A stretch of 64,000 nucleotides of DNA from positions 1,364,001-1,428,000 of the forward strand of contig NZ_JAIVAT010000003.1 in the NCBI RefSeq assembly GCF_020172085.1, in the 5' to 3' direction. Source of the stretch: Rossellomorea aquimaris (GTDB lineage Bacteria; Bacillota; Bacilli; Bacillales; Bacillaceae_B). Position numbers and translations under genes: made by a program. The notes beneath the pieces are model-generated. The model did not search any database. It was not told the origin of the DNA and worked only from the letters and a program-made list of their open reading frames with translations. Shown here in pieces: positions 1 through 9,253 of the stretch (position 1 is the first letter of the stretch; each line of letters opens with the position of its first letter).

Positions 1-644
1 GTTGCCAATCCATAATACCGTATATTCCCACATTGAACCTGATCTTCTAAAGTGGAAAATACGCTCTCCATATTCTGATAGAAAGTCTCGGGTCCAAGAG
101 CCATCATGGAGATTTCAGGGTTATGAACATAGTAGATATCAATTGTTCCAAGATTCAGATGCTGTTTACTTTGAGCGATGGCAAATTGATAATAGCGTGG
201 GGTTAGGACATGTTTTTGATGCTCCACTTCATTCAAATCCGCTCCCTGTATGATTCCTGGCTCAAGTAAAACCTTTTGGAGATATTCTTTTGGAACAAGA
301 TTTTTCATCACATCTCCAGGAATGATACCAGCTTTTGAAGAAACGACGATAGATTCCCTGCTCAAAATCTTCTTATCATGTATTAAGGATTTCAGAACAT
401 ACCCTATATCCCTTTCCGATCGCATTCCCCGATAATTGAGGGCGGTATCGATGAAATTCAATCCATTCTGCAAACCATATTGAATCCCTTCCCTATATAG
501 ATCAGAGTCTATTTCGTTCATTTCCCCCAAATGGGTTCCCAAAGCGATAGGTGAAACCACAAATTCAGAGAATGTACGATAAGTCAAAGTGAATTTCTGG
601 CCATACTTCCTTGTTGAATTGAAATTTGCGTAACCGGGTATCAT
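1..644 (-). CDS. Aldo/keto reductase family protein (partial, C-terminus outside window)
   Basis: The first 214 codons can be read from ATG at 644 to the window edge with no stop. Near residue 60 the text reads LNFIDTALNYRG, the AKR motif carrying the active-site Asp and Tyr, and near the edge it reads NIRYYGLAT, the usual AKR barrel strand. AKRs are cytosolic NADPH-dependent carbonyl reductases; the substrate cannot be told. The ATG at 644 is preferred over the in-frame ATG at 650 because GGGAGGA lies about 6 nt upstream of it. The gene runs out of the window, so its length and neighbours are unknown. It reads convergently to nothing visible here; the citA terminator at 739-774 lies upstream. 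Confidence 0.85.
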   Translation of the reverse strand, partial: MIPGYANFNSTRKYGQKFTLTYRTFSEFVVSPIALGTHLGEMNEIDSDLYREGIQYGLQNGLNFIDTALNYRGMRSERDIGYVLKSLIHDKKILSRESIVVSSKAGIIPGDVMKNLVPKEYLQKVLLEPGIIQGADLNEVEHQKHVLTPRYYQFAIAQSKQHLNLGTIDIYYVHNPEISMMALGPETFYQNMESVFSTLEDQVQCGNIRYYGLA

Positions 645-738
645 TGCCATTCCTCCCTCTTAAAAAACAGTATACTGGATAATAAATCCAATTAAGAGAC
701 TGATATTTTTGCAAAGAGTATGATATAATGAACATATA

Positions 739-774
739 GAAAGCCCGGGATCACGATGGAGATCTCGGGCTTTC
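739..774 (-). terminator. Terminator downstream of citrate synthase gene
   Basis: The arms GAAAGCCCGGGATC and GATCTCGGGCTTTC pair over 14 bp with one G-T pair and an 8-nt loop. The hairpin lies 77 bp past the citA stop. The run of U after the stem is modest, so it is a likely but not ideal intrinsic terminator. Confidence 0.6.
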
Positions 775-850
775 TTAAACGTACTTTGCTTATTTATTTC
801 ACATCAAAAATGTTCCCAGGAACGAATTCCAGGTGTAGGTTCTTCTTTAA

Positions 851-1936
851 CTAGCAGTACTGTTTTCCAATATATTCTGACTGGGGACGGTAAATGGAGT
901 TGTTTTCTGCCTGCTCCAACACGTGCGCAGTCCATCCAACGACTCGACTTGCTGTAAAAGTAGGTGTGAAAAGATCTGACGGTAAATGAATCGATTTCAT
1001 GATCGCGGCTGCATAAAATTCTACATTTGTGTAGAGGGATCTCCCCGGCTTACTTTCTGCTAAGAGTTCAATCGCCTTCTCCTCCACATATAGTGCCAGG
1101 TCGAGGGAGGGATCTTCCCCCATATTTTCTAACAACTTCTTCCTCAAAGCAATGGCTCTTGGATCATTCGTCTTGTAGACACGATGACCAAACCCCATCA
1201 GCTTTTCTCCCTTCACCAATTTATCCCTTAGAACACTTTCAGCTCTATCCCTGGTGCCTATCTCATTCAGTAACTCGATGACCCCTGATGGTGCTCCTCC
1301 GTGAAGGGGTCCTTTCATGGTCCCAATGGCTGCAGTTATAGCTGACACGAGATCGGATTCTGTAGACACAGTGACTCTTGCCGAAAAAGCAGAAGCATTC
1401 ATACCGTGCTCAAGTGTCAGGATCATATACGATTCCAACGCAGAGGCAATGGCCTTAGAGGGTCTCATCCCAGATAACATATATAGATAATTATCCACAT
1501 GGTTCAACTCAGGATCCGGCTCAATGAAAAGTTTTTCATTCATCAGATTGAAGCGGCAGGCGATAATGGTGGGAATGACGGCTGTTAATCTTATTGCCTG
1601 ATCAATGCTTGGTTTCCATTTGTATTGTGCTCCCCCTTCAGAAGAAATCACGGTTCTTAATACACTCATCATGTCCATTTCATGTGGTAATATTTGAATG
1701 ATATCGAGCATTATAGGAGTAAGGTATCGGTTGGTGCTCAGTTTCTTCTTTATCTCCAAGGCATCCTCCCTTGTAGGGATACGTCCATACCATAATAAGA
1801 AAGCAGCTTCTTCAAATGTTAGTTCCTTAAGCTCCCCGATTTCATACCCTCTATAGACGAGGGTTCCTTGCATTCCGTCAATATGACTGATTGCGGTTTG
1901 TGCTGCTATGATTCCTTTTAAACCTTCCCTGAACAT
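851..1936 (-). CDS. citA: Citrate synthase, CitA type
   Basis: A 361-residue bacterial citrate synthase condensing acetyl-CoA and oxaloacetate in the cytosol. The two catalytic histidine motifs are present (GPLHGGAPSG and GFGHRVYK) and the C-terminal FTASRVVGWTAHVLEQ block is typical. Divergence from a LysR gene that matches CitR identifies it as the minor citrate synthase CitA of Bacillus rather than CitZ, which sits with icd and mdh. The position of the third catalytic residue, Asp in the NVDFY motif of CitZ and GltA, is Glu306 here (NVEFY). The start at 1936 is chosen because AGGGG precedes it by 9 nt; the ATG at 1945 directly abuts the Shine-Dalgarno site. By analogy with B. subtilis, CitR probably represses it. 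Confidence 0.9.
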   Translation of the reverse strand: MFREGLKGIIAAQTAISHIDGMQGTLVYRGYEIGELKELTFEEAAFLLWYGRIPTREDALEIKKKLSTNRYLTPIMLDIIQILPHEMDMMSVLRTVISSEGGAQYKWKPSIDQAIRLTAVIPTIIACRFNLMNEKLFIEPDPELNHVDNYLYMLSGMRPSKAIASALESYMILTLEHGMNASAFSARVTVSTESDLVSAITAAIGTMKGPLHGGAPSGVIELLNEIGTRDRAESVLRDKLVKGEKLMGFGHRVYKTNDPRAIALRKKLLENMGEDPSLDLALYVEEKAIELLAESKPGRSLYTNVEFYAAAIMKSIHLPSDLFTPTFTASRVVGWTAHVLEQAENNSIYRPQSEYIGKQYC

Positions 1937-2051
1937 ACATAACATCCCCTTTTCCTTTATTACAATTAGTGTATAATGATTTTATAATTAAGAAAATTAA
2001 ATATATTTAATCAAATCAATTATAATCATTAATAAGGAATGGGTGAAAAAC

Positions 2052-2930
2052 ATGGATTTGAATGTGGTGAAAACGTTCATAACAGCAGCTGAATTCAACC
2101 ATTTCAGAAAAGCGGCTGAGCGATTATTTATTTCACAGCCAACCGTTACGGTACATATAAAACAGCTCGAAAAGGAACTTGGAGTCACCTTGTTTGAACG
2201 GGATGGAAAAAAAATCAGACTGACGGAATCAGGAAGAGCCTATTTACAACATGCCAAAAGATTACTCGAAACGTATGAGGAAGGAATCAGTGACCTACAA
2301 TCCATCAGCCAGGGATATACCGCAACTTTAAAGCTGGCCATATCTCCCTTGATCGCGGATAATATCCTCCCGTTTGTATTAAAACAATTTCTTAAGAACC
2401 ATCCCGAGGTGGAAATATCAGTTGAAATTATCGAATCTTCAGAAATCGAGTCGGCTGTTTTAAGAGACACGGCGGATATCGGAATTTCCTGCCTACCCTG
2501 CTACAGTTCCGAACTCCAACAAACTTTACTCTTTTCGGATAAAGTCATTTTGGTTGTTCCTCATGATGGACGTGACTTTGAATCAGCACCACCTCTCGAA
2601 GAAGAAGAGGTATTAGAGTCGAATTATTTATTGACCCACAATCACCCGGGTTACTGGGATGAACTTAGTCATACCGTTAAACAGTTCTTTCCGAGAGTCA
2701 GAACGATAAAGGTATCGCAGACACATATAACAAAACGCTTTATCTCTGAAGGACTTGGCATTTCCTATCTTCCCTCGTCTACAGTCAGAAGAGAACTTCT
2801 CGAAGGTAGACTTCTGGAAGTAGAAACAAAATCATTTCCACTACCGGAAGCAAACACCTACGCCGTCACAAAGTATCAACATACTATCCAACAGGAATTT
2901 TTGCATTTTTTATCACGTTTCAGGGTGTGA
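2052..2930 (+). CDS. citR: LysR-family transcriptional regulator of citA
   Basis: A 292-residue LysR regulator with an N-terminal winged helix (residues 1-60, motif FISQPTVTVHIKQLEKEL) and a substrate-binding-like C-terminal half. Features shared, from memory, with B. subtilis CitR include SPLIADN, LLTHNHPGYWDEL and QTHITKRFISEGLG. It is divergent from citA with about 115 bp between them, the usual arrangement for a LysR regulator and its target. CitR represses citA in B. subtilis; the same role is inferred. ATG at 2052 gives the normal family N-terminus; a GTG at 2043 is a possible alternative. It ends in a bidirectional terminator. Confidence 0.87.
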   Translation: MDLNVVKTFITAAEFNHFRKAAERLFISQPTVTVHIKQLEKELGVTLFERDGKKIRLTESGRAYLQHAKRLLETYEEGISDLQSISQGYTATLKLAISPLIADNILPFVLKQFLKNHPEVEISVEIIESSEIESAVLRDTADIGISCLPCYSSELQQTLLFSDKVILVVPHDGRDFESAPPLEEEEVLESNYLLTHNHPGYWDELSHTVKQFFPRVRTIKVSQTHITKRFISEGLGISYLPSSTVRRELLEGRLLEVETKSFPLPEANTYAVTKYQHTIQQEFLHFLSRFRV

Positions 2931-2936
2931 AAAAAA

Positions 2937-2962
2937 GAAAACGGCAAGCCCATGCCGTTTTC
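2937..2962. terminator. Bidirectional terminator between citR and methyltransferase gene
   Basis: Perfect 10-bp stem GAAAACGGCA / TGCCGTTTTC with a 6-nt loop, flanked by an A-run on the left and a T-rich tract on the right, so it can serve both convergent genes. Confidence 0.8.
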
Positions 2963-2969
2963 TTTCACT

Positions 2970-3686
2970 TTATTTCCCACCACATCTTTTCGTAAAAAGC
3001 CCTGTTAATAACTCTGATGACCCAAATGATATTTTGGGATCATCCCTATCAATCATCTCTCTTATCTCCACAGCCTCTAATGAATGAAAGATATTCTTCA
3101 GTTTTTCTTCAGTAAAACCAAGTCCCCCCATAAGCGAACCTCTTCTATACACTTCCCAATCAGAAATATCCGCCCCACCTAATTTTCCACCTTGCAGAAA
3201 ACAGGTAATGCCAAAACACCCTTCATCCTTCAAGGCATCCTCAACAATTCGTATGTAACACATTCTTCTGTGAGGGGCGATGTGATGAAAACAGCCTGAA
3301 TCATATATGAAATCGTATTCTACATGCTTCAAGTTTAAGTCGAAAATATTTTGGTGTAGAAAATTTATGGACAGATTCCTTTCATCAGCACGTTCCTTTG
3401 CCCAATCAAGGGAGGTTTTTGATACATCGACTGCATCAACTTCAAAACCTTGTTCAGCAAGATAAACTGCATTCCTGCCCGGCCCACAGCCAAGTTCTAA
3501 TACTTTTCCCCGTTTGACTTTACCCTTCTCTACATAGGATACTAAGTTTTCGTCAGGTGCATTGACAAAGATGGGGATGGCTTTTTCACGATCAGAAAAA
3601 AACTCATCCCAGAATGGAGCAGGTTCCCTTAAAAATGAATCCAGCATTTTCAATACATCATCGTTTTGATGGATATTTTCGTGCAT
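2970..3686 (-). CDS. Class I SAM-dependent methyltransferase
   Basis: A 238-residue Rossmann methyltransferase. Motif I is clear near residue 61 (VLELGCGPGRNAVYLA), followed by an acidic residue at the end of strand 2 (VDAVDVS) and motif FIYDSGCFHH near 128. The SAM-binding core is certain; the methyl acceptor is not. A GAGGGG Shine-Dalgarno site sits 7 nt before the ATG. It is transcribed alone, convergent with citR. It resembles the small methyltransferases called YrrT/UbiE-like or thiopurine-like in Bacillus, but nothing here assigns a substrate. Confidence 0.8.
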   Translation of the reverse strand: MHENIHQNDDVLKMLDSFLREPAPFWDEFFSDREKAIPIFVNAPDENLVSYVEKGKVKRGKVLELGCGPGRNAVYLAEQGFEVDAVDVSKTSLDWAKERADERNLSINFLHQNIFDLNLKHVEYDFIYDSGCFHHIAPHRRMCYIRIVEDALKDEGCFGITCFLQGGKLGGADISDWEVYRRGSLMGGLGFTEEKLKNIFHSLEAVEIREMIDRDDPKISFGSSELLTGLFTKRCGGK

Positions 3687-4012
3687 AATTTCCCCTCCTA
3701 AATCAATCTACCTACAGTTTACTTTATTACAGGAGAAGAAAGGTTACCACGATTTTACAATAAGGTTATATTTACCCAATATTCAATGGTTAAAGGAAAC
3801 ATTATCTTGCTCTCAAACACCCTCAGGATAGGTGATTCGAAGTTTGAAAGGGCTTCCAATGGGATACTATGTAAATTTTGTGATTTGCCACCACGGGGGA
3901 TTTACCCCCTTTAAATGTGACGTAATTTATTGGAGTTCCATACTTTTTGTTACATTTATTGCAATTACATTACATGAATGTATGCATACTCCAGATCACC
4001 TTCAAAGGATGA
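3687..4012. other. Intergenic region, 326 bp, no convincing gene
   Basis: AT-rich spacer between two minus-strand genes. A 78-codon plus-strand frame starting with GTG at 3832 runs into the GNAT gene on the opposite strand, has no Shine-Dalgarno site and no recognisable similarity, so it was not called. No terminator-like hairpin or RNA motif was found. Confidence 0.5.
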
Positions 4013-4534
4013 TCAAAGGTGCTTTTCCATACGGATATCAGTCCACATCTTTTCATTCCAATAAGTAAATTCAGGAATCCTTCCTATTTCCTGATATCCG
4101 AGTTGATGATAAAGCCTATGAGCTTGACTATTGAATTCAAAGACACCCAGTTCGATCCTCGATAATCCTTTTTTCTTAATTTCACCCTCCAAATATTGAA
4201 TGGCTTTAAAGCCGATACCTTTTCCTCGCCCTTCGGGTTCACCGATCGTAATTCCGATCCAGGCAGTGCCCTTCACTTTTCTATAAAGGTGGCCTGGATC
4301 GATCATATAATTCATTTCTCCCACTAGTTTATTTTCCAAGTATATAAGAAACATGTCATGGGAATTCAATCGTGTTTTTAACTCATTTACTGTTGTTTCC
4401 CTTCGTGTTTCCATCTCCTCCCTGTTTTGATTCGGTCTGGTGAGTGGAATCAACACAGGGTCGTTATCCCACTTATTTAATGCATCTACTATTTCTGCAG
4501 AAGGAGTCACTACTTTAGTAAACTGTACGTTCAT
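4013..4534 (-). CDS. GNAT-family N-acetyltransferase
   Basis: A 173-residue single-domain acetyltransferase using acetyl-CoA. The acetyl-CoA binding motif A is visible near residues 104-120 (GEPEGRGKGIGFKAIQYL, an R/Q-x-x-G-x-G/A variant), followed by motif B with FEFNSQAHRLYHQLGY. This layout matches RimJ/RimL-like and spermidine-acetyltransferase-like GNATs; the substrate is unknown. GGGAGG lies upstream of the ATG at 4534. It stands alone between two intergenic regions. Confidence 0.82.
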   Translation of the reverse strand: MNVQFTKVVTPSAEIVDALNKWDNDPVLIPLTRPNQNREEMETRRETTVNELKTRLNSHDMFLIYLENKLVGEMNYMIDPGHLYRKVKGTAWIGITIGEPEGRGKGIGFKAIQYLEGEIKKKGLSRIELGVFEFNSQAHRLYHQLGYQEIGRIPEFTYWNEKMWTDIRMEKHL

Positions 4535-4767
4535 CCTTTTACCTCCCTTTATTTGATTTGTCCCATCAGTTGCTAAGCCTGATGCTGCCTGGGGAAATCC
4601 AAATCGTTTTAATCTTCATTTTATCATTATTTCAACACGATCTTAGGCCATAAACTATTATTTTTCATGGTAATCAAATGTGAACTCTTCGTTCTATTAA
4701 AACACACCCTCCAATAAGTATTACTATATGAATCTTATTAGCTTACTTATGAGCAGGAGGAGATTTT

Positions 4768-5220
4768 ATGAAAGGGACCATCAACCCCATAAGGCTGAGA
4801 GAAGTCATTGAATATGAGGACCTTTTTCATGATACGTTTAGTGGCTCTTGCCTAAGGACAGGGCGAATCGTTCAAATTGTGTATTGGATTAAACCGGGAA
4901 AATCGTTTATATCCTACGATATTCTTGATGGAAAGAAGAAATATGTGAACATTGATGATTGCCCTGCTCCTCCTTCGGTACAAAGGTGCGAGATAGGCTT
5001 TCAAACAGCATTCGATTTGGATCAATCAGTCGATATTGAGATAGCAGGCGTGAAGAGAACTTCTGTCATCGAAGCCATCAATATTCATTGGGACGTTAAA
5101 GGGTTTGTGGTGCTGTATGGGGTGAGGGACCGAACAGATACAACCTATTATGGGATCCAAGAAGACAGATTGAAAGAATGGAATGTTGGTCATGAAGTGA
5201 ACGGTCAAGATGAAGACTGA
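4768..5220 (+). CDS. Hypothetical protein
   Basis: A 150-residue soluble protein with no signal peptide or membrane segment and no family I can name. It has a strong GGAGGAG site 6 nt before the ATG, and codon use resembles the neighbours, so it is likely real. The middle contains PAPPSVQRCEIGF and a C-terminal half with alternating hydrophobic strands (WDVKGFVVLYGVRDR), suggesting a beta-rich fold. It is convergent with the GIY-YIG gene. Confidence 0.65.
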   Translation: MKGTINPIRLREVIEYEDLFHDTFSGSCLRTGRIVQIVYWIKPGKSFISYDILDGKKKYVNIDDCPAPPSVQRCEIGFQTAFDLDQSVDIEIAGVKRTSVIEAINIHWDVKGFVVLYGVRDRTDTTYYGIQEDRLKEWNVGHEVNGQDED

Positions 5221-5261
5221 TTGATTCATCATCCAATGAAAACATATCGGAACCTTCTCAA

Positions 5262-5292
5262 TAAAAAAGAACCAGAGTAAACACCCTGGTTC
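5262..5292 (-). terminator. Terminator of GIY-YIG nuclease gene
   Basis: Arms GAACCAG and CTGGTTC with a 10-nt loop; on the minus strand the stem is followed by TTTTTTAT, 13 bp past the stop codon. The hydrophilic plus-strand gene may also end here. Confidence 0.7.
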
Positions 5293-5304
5293 CCTATGAA
5301 TCCA

Positions 5305-5679
5305 TTATTGATAAAATACCTTATCTACATTATATTTCGCTTGTAGTTTATTGATAATGTACGTCTCATAAATATCACGATCCATTGGATCCTCAACAAT
5401 TGCTACGTCGATTCTATAGACTTCATCTCTATGGTTGCGAAGAGGTGAAACGTTATCTTCAAGATGCTTTTTGACTCTTTGTCTCAGCTTTCTCGCTTTG
5501 CCAACGAATAAAAGCTCATCATTGATATTGTAAAATAAGATGATACCGCCCTTGTCTCTTGGAATTTCATGAAGATCGATAAAGCCCTCGATGCTTTTAA
5601 TTTTTGGTTCATCTGCGTCTCTTGGCTGTTTGCGTTCCGTAATGGAAATGTCCGCTTGGGGAATTTGAATGTTAATCAT
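5305..5679 (-). CDS. GIY-YIG nuclease domain protein (UvrC N-terminal-like)
   Basis: A 124-residue protein. Residues 42-124 match the GIY-YIG nuclease fold as found at the N-terminus of UvrC: GGIILFYNINDELLFVGKA stands for the GIY/YIG strands, then KLRQRVKKHL and a Glu in the final helix (DIYETYIINKL). Such stand-alone proteins in Bacillus are annotated as nucleotide excision repair endonucleases, but they lack the UvrB-binding and RNase H domains of UvrC, so activity in repair is unproven. The first motif is degenerate (GII and FVG in place of GIY and YIG). Confidence 0.75.
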   Translation of the reverse strand: MINIQIPQADISITERKQPRDADEPKIKSIEGFIDLHEIPRDKGGIILFYNINDELLFVGKARKLRQRVKKHLEDNVSPLRNHRDEVYRIDVAIVEDPMDRDIYETYIINKLQAKYNVDKVFYQ

Positions 5680-5790
5680 GATTGGTCACGTCCTTTGTTT
5701 ACTGTAAGAAGTAATGGTAACACAAAAAGGAGGGAATTACTATACACCGAAAGAATCTCCATTTAAAATCTCTTCCCCATTGAGCGCGTC

Positions 5791-6678
5791 CTATCCCTCG
5801 CGGGGAACGAGTATATTCAAATGCTGTTTTAAGTTTTCAATTGTAATAGGAAGTTTGTCTCCTTCATCCCCGTCAACATTTGCAATCATCTCATACTCTG
5901 ACTCCGCTTGGAGATTGTTGACTTTCAGATAGTGGACATGTTCGCTTTCTGCTAACTCACCTAAAAGGATTTTAGGCAGTAAAAGAAGAAATTTAGGCAT
6001 TGCCATATCTTTAATGATAAAAACATGAAGCTGACCATCATTCACTTTAGCATTCGGCGCGATTGTTTCCATCCCACCAACAGAATTAGTCAGGGCCACT
6101 AGCATTAGTAGTGCCTCTCCCTCCCAATCGTGATCTGATAGAACTTTGAGGTTAAATGGCTGCTTTTCCTTCATCTTCTTCATACCTTCTATTATATAAG
6201 CAAGAGGACCAATCTTCGATTTCTGTTCGTCCGGTGTGGAAAATGATGCTTCTGCCAGTGCCCCCACTGCAACAATATTTACAAAATAGCGATCATTGAT
6301 TTTACCAACGTCCGTTTTTTGAACATGGTTCTCCTTAAAGATGTTGATTGCTTCTTCAGGTTTCATAGGGATATTGAGCGCTCTCGCAAAATCATTGACC
6401 GTGCCAAGTGGAATAATGCCAAACAACGGTCGATGTTCCTGTTCCGCCATACCATTAATGGCTTCATTGATTGTGCCATCCCCTCCCATCGCTACGAGGA
6501 AATCAAACTTTTTCTCACACGCTTCCCTCGCAAATGCTCTGGCATCCCCTTCTCCTTGTGTCACTCGTATTTCTGTATCATACCCCATCTCCATCATCGT
6601 TTTATGTGCATGATCGCTGTATTTCTTCCCCAGTTCCTTTCCTGAAGACGGGTTGACGATTAACATGGCCTGCTTCAC
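5791..6678 (-). CDS. YegS/BmrU-family lipid kinase
   Basis: A 295-residue diacylglycerol-kinase-family protein. Signature blocks are NPSSGKE near residue 9, MGGDGTINEAINGM near 65 (the nucleotide-binding GGDGT), and GTVNDFARAL near 92. The C-terminal domain carries the NVDGDEGDKLP motif near 270. It probably phosphorylates a lipid such as diacylglycerol or a related substrate at the inner membrane face. GTG at 6678 is used because GGAGG lies 7 nt upstream. It may share a transcript with the YhgE-like gene upstream, although about 100 bp separate them. Confidence 0.85.
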   Translation of the reverse strand: MKQAMLIVNPSSGKELGKKYSDHAHKTMMEMGYDTEIRVTQGEGDARAFAREACEKKFDFLVAMGGDGTINEAINGMAEQEHRPLFGIIPLGTVNDFARALNIPMKPEEAINIFKENHVQKTDVGKINDRYFVNIVAVGALAEASFSTPDEQKSKIGPLAYIIEGMKKMKEKQPFNLKVLSDHDWEGEALLMLVALTNSVGGMETIAPNAKVNDGQLHVFIIKDMAMPKFLLLLPKILLGELAESEHVHYLKVNNLQAESEYEMIANVDGDEGDKLPITIENLKQHLNILVPREG

Positions 6679-6779
6679 GCTGCTTCCTCCCTTTAACTTC
6701 TGCTATAGTAAGGGTATACCCTAAATCAGCGGAGAGGAATCCTTTTCCTTCATGATATGTATCATGAAGATTTTTTGAA

Positions 6780-8936
6780 TTAATGAAATAATCCAGACTC
6801 TTTTGACTTTCTCATAAATGCCTTTGTTCTATTACTTAATGGCCCTTTTAAAAATGCGCCGAATAATAAGAAACTCAAACCAAAGAGAAGGAGGAACGAA
6901 AGATCATGGTACGCTCTTTGCCAAACGATCCCGCCTACCGCTTCCCGCATAAGATCTATGGCATAAGAAAACGGAAGAAAAGGATGAATAGCTTGGAAAA
7001 AGTTCGGCAAGAGGACGACCGGATACGTTCCTCCAGAACCGGCAATTTGTAATACGAGAAGAACGATAGCCATTGCCTTACCAATATTTCCGAATACCGA
7101 AACCAAAGTATACACAATGACCATAAATACAAAGCCGATCAATAACCCAAAACAAACAAACCATACGGGTTCAGCGATATGTACCCCTAGGATGAAGATA
7201 TCTCCAACCGTTACAATCATCGCTTGAACAAATCCGATACTGAGAAAGGTCAGAAGCTTTCCGAAATATATTTGCTTATCGCTATACTCATGAGAACCAA
7301 ATACTTCAGTTGCCAATAAGGAAATGAGTAAGAGGGCTCCCACCCATATTGCCAAGACAGTATAAAATGGTGTCATGGCTGCGCCGTAATTTCGGATGGA
7401 GAATAGACTATTTTTATTTAACTTGACTGGTTCTTCGAAAAAACTCTTTTCCAACTCTGGATCATTTCGAAGAAGCTCAATCATTTCATTGATATCGGTC
7501 TTTCCCTGTATGTCCCTGATCCGGTCGGCAAGCTGGCTGATTTTATTTTTTACGTATGGGAATTCTCCAGTCACTGTTTTTATCGTTTTTGTCCCTTTCT
7601 TGAGGTTTGCTTCTGTACTCGAGAGAATTCGTTCTACTTCCGGAATGGTCCCCCGAACATCTTGAAGAATATTTCCCGCTTCATTCAATGTTCCTTTGAC
7701 TCCGGCGACCTCCTTCAATACAGCTGGTTCGATGGTTTGTTTATATTCTTTTACAAAGGCGTCAAGTTCAGTTTGTGTTTTGGCTGTTCGATCCTTAATG
7801 CCGAATAGCACTTCATCCATTTCCTGTTGCTTTGCTGCAAGGTAATCATGCATTTTCTGTCCTTCATTTTGTACATTCTGCATGTCCTGTTTAACAACTT
7901 TGAGCTGATCCAAGGATTGTTGGATCTTCTCCTGATTTTGATTATCTTCATTATTCTGTAATGACATCAGGGAAGATTCAATCGTTTCGATCATTTGGAT
8001 GGAACTTTTAAGTTTTTCAGCCATTTGATTGTGTATGGCTTCCGCTCCATTCAGGTCGATTGTCGATGTCTGAATTTGCTGTACGAACTTATTGATGTTG
8101 GACACCATATCCTGCACCTTTTTCAGATCTCTTTGTATGGTAGGTGCCATGGCATTCAATCGATCCTCCGCTCTTTGGATAAAATCAGTTGTGCGATCAA
8201 TCGTTTCCAATCCCTGATTGGTCATGCGTTTGACATCCGGAATTCCAGCTTGCGCTTTATGAACGATATCCTGGGCACTTTCGGCATCTGATAAGGATGC
8301 CTGCAATATTTCACCTAATCCAGGTAATGCTTCTTCAACTTTAAAAACGTACTCCTCGAATCTCTTAATGTCGGGCAGATCTTTTTCAATTTCAATTCCA
8401 AGCTCATTGAACAGTTCAAAAATAGTACCATTGACTGTAGAAATAAACGAATCCGTGATTTTATCCACGATTCCACCTGCCCCCGACTCTGTGATCTTGG
8501 GTGCAATAGCATTGATCTTTTCGTTGACGTAATATTCCAGGGTTGCCTTTTCTGGTTCATCCTCAATAACGGTAGCTAACTTCTTGGAAAAATCTCCAGG
8601 TATAATGATGACAGCAAAATATTCTCCGTACTCTACACGATCCATTGCTTTTTTTCTGTCGACAAACTGCCAGTTCATGTCGTCATTCTTCTTTAATTCG
8701 CTTACAAGGTCTTTTCCCACATTCAGGTTATGACCCCTAATGGCTGCCCCATCATCTTCATTTACGATTCCGACGGGAAGCATATCCGTTTTGCTATAAG
8801 GATCCCATGAAGCTTCAATGTTAAACCATGCATAAAGAGAAGGCAGGAGCATCAAACCGCCCACTAAAAATGCTGCAACACCGTTCATGGTTACATTTTT
8901 GATATCTCTTTTATAAATTCTCCAGATATTTTTCAT
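6780..8936 (-). CDS. YhgE/Pip domain membrane protein
   Basis: A 718-residue protein of the YhgE/Pip family (phage-infection-protein and EsaA/YueB relatives). It has one transmembrane helix at about residues 18-40, a long extracytoplasmic region with several hundred residues of predicted coiled coil (about 190-500), and an ABC-2-type block of five or six helices at about 540-710. YhgE/Pip proteins serve as phage receptors or secretion-associated membrane proteins; the role here is inferred only from family. ATG at 8936 is favoured over an ATG at 9035, because GGCAGG lies 6 nt upstream and the next residues (MKNIWRIYKRDIKN) are the family N-terminus. Confidence 0.82.
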   Translation of the reverse strand: MKNIWRIYKRDIKNVTMNGVAAFLVGGLMLLPSLYAWFNIEASWDPYSKTDMLPVGIVNEDDGAAIRGHNLNVGKDLVSELKKNDDMNWQFVDRKKAMDRVEYGEYFAVIIIPGDFSKKLATVIEDEPEKATLEYYVNEKINAIAPKITESGAGGIVDKITDSFISTVNGTIFELFNELGIEIEKDLPDIKRFEEYVFKVEEALPGLGEILQASLSDAESAQDIVHKAQAGIPDVKRMTNQGLETIDRTTDFIQRAEDRLNAMAPTIQRDLKKVQDMVSNINKFVQQIQTSTIDLNGAEAIHNQMAEKLKSSIQMIETIESSLMSLQNNEDNQNQEKIQQSLDQLKVVKQDMQNVQNEGQKMHDYLAAKQQEMDEVLFGIKDRTAKTQTELDAFVKEYKQTIEPAVLKEVAGVKGTLNEAGNILQDVRGTIPEVERILSSTEANLKKGTKTIKTVTGEFPYVKNKISQLADRIRDIQGKTDINEMIELLRNDPELEKSFFEEPVKLNKNSLFSIRNYGAAMTPFYTVLAIWVGALLLISLLATEVFGSHEYSDKQIYFGKLLTFLSIGFVQAMIVTVGDIFILGVHIAEPVWFVCFGLLIGFVFMVIVYTLVSVFGNIGKAMAIVLLVLQIAGSGGTYPVVLLPNFFQAIHPFLPFSYAIDLMREAVGGIVWQRAYHDLSFLLLFGLSFLLFGAFLKGPLSNRTKAFMRKSKESGLFH

Positions 8937-9253
8937 AGGAAACCTGCCTTTGCACAGAACCTTAGTATGGACTTTAGTATGCCCAACTTCTATATCCTGA
9001 GTATTTGATTTCGTAACGAGAGAGCATTCGATCAAAAATTAATTATGGAGGTTAACTTTTAGTCAACATCACTTATTTTCCTGAGGAATGTCAACTATTT
9101 ATCATCATTAATAGAGAGAGCTTTTTGCTTGTAAGTAAAGCGATTCTCCTAAATTTAAATGATATACGTTGGTTTATTGATCTATCGAAAAGGGTAAAGA
9201 AAATATATTTGGTTTATTCATTTACACTAGTTGGTTTGATGGGGGTATTGGTG

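Noticed and set aside
2..435. Two plus-strand frames at the window edge
   Set aside because: They are antisense to a clear aldo-keto reductase coding frame.
3832..4068. 78-codon plus-strand frame with GTG start
   Set aside because: No Shine-Dalgarno site, overlaps the opposite-strand GNAT gene end and has no recognisable similarity.
8937..9035. Upstream extension of the YhgE-like protein
   Set aside because: ATG 8936 has a site and a normal family N-terminus; the extension does not.
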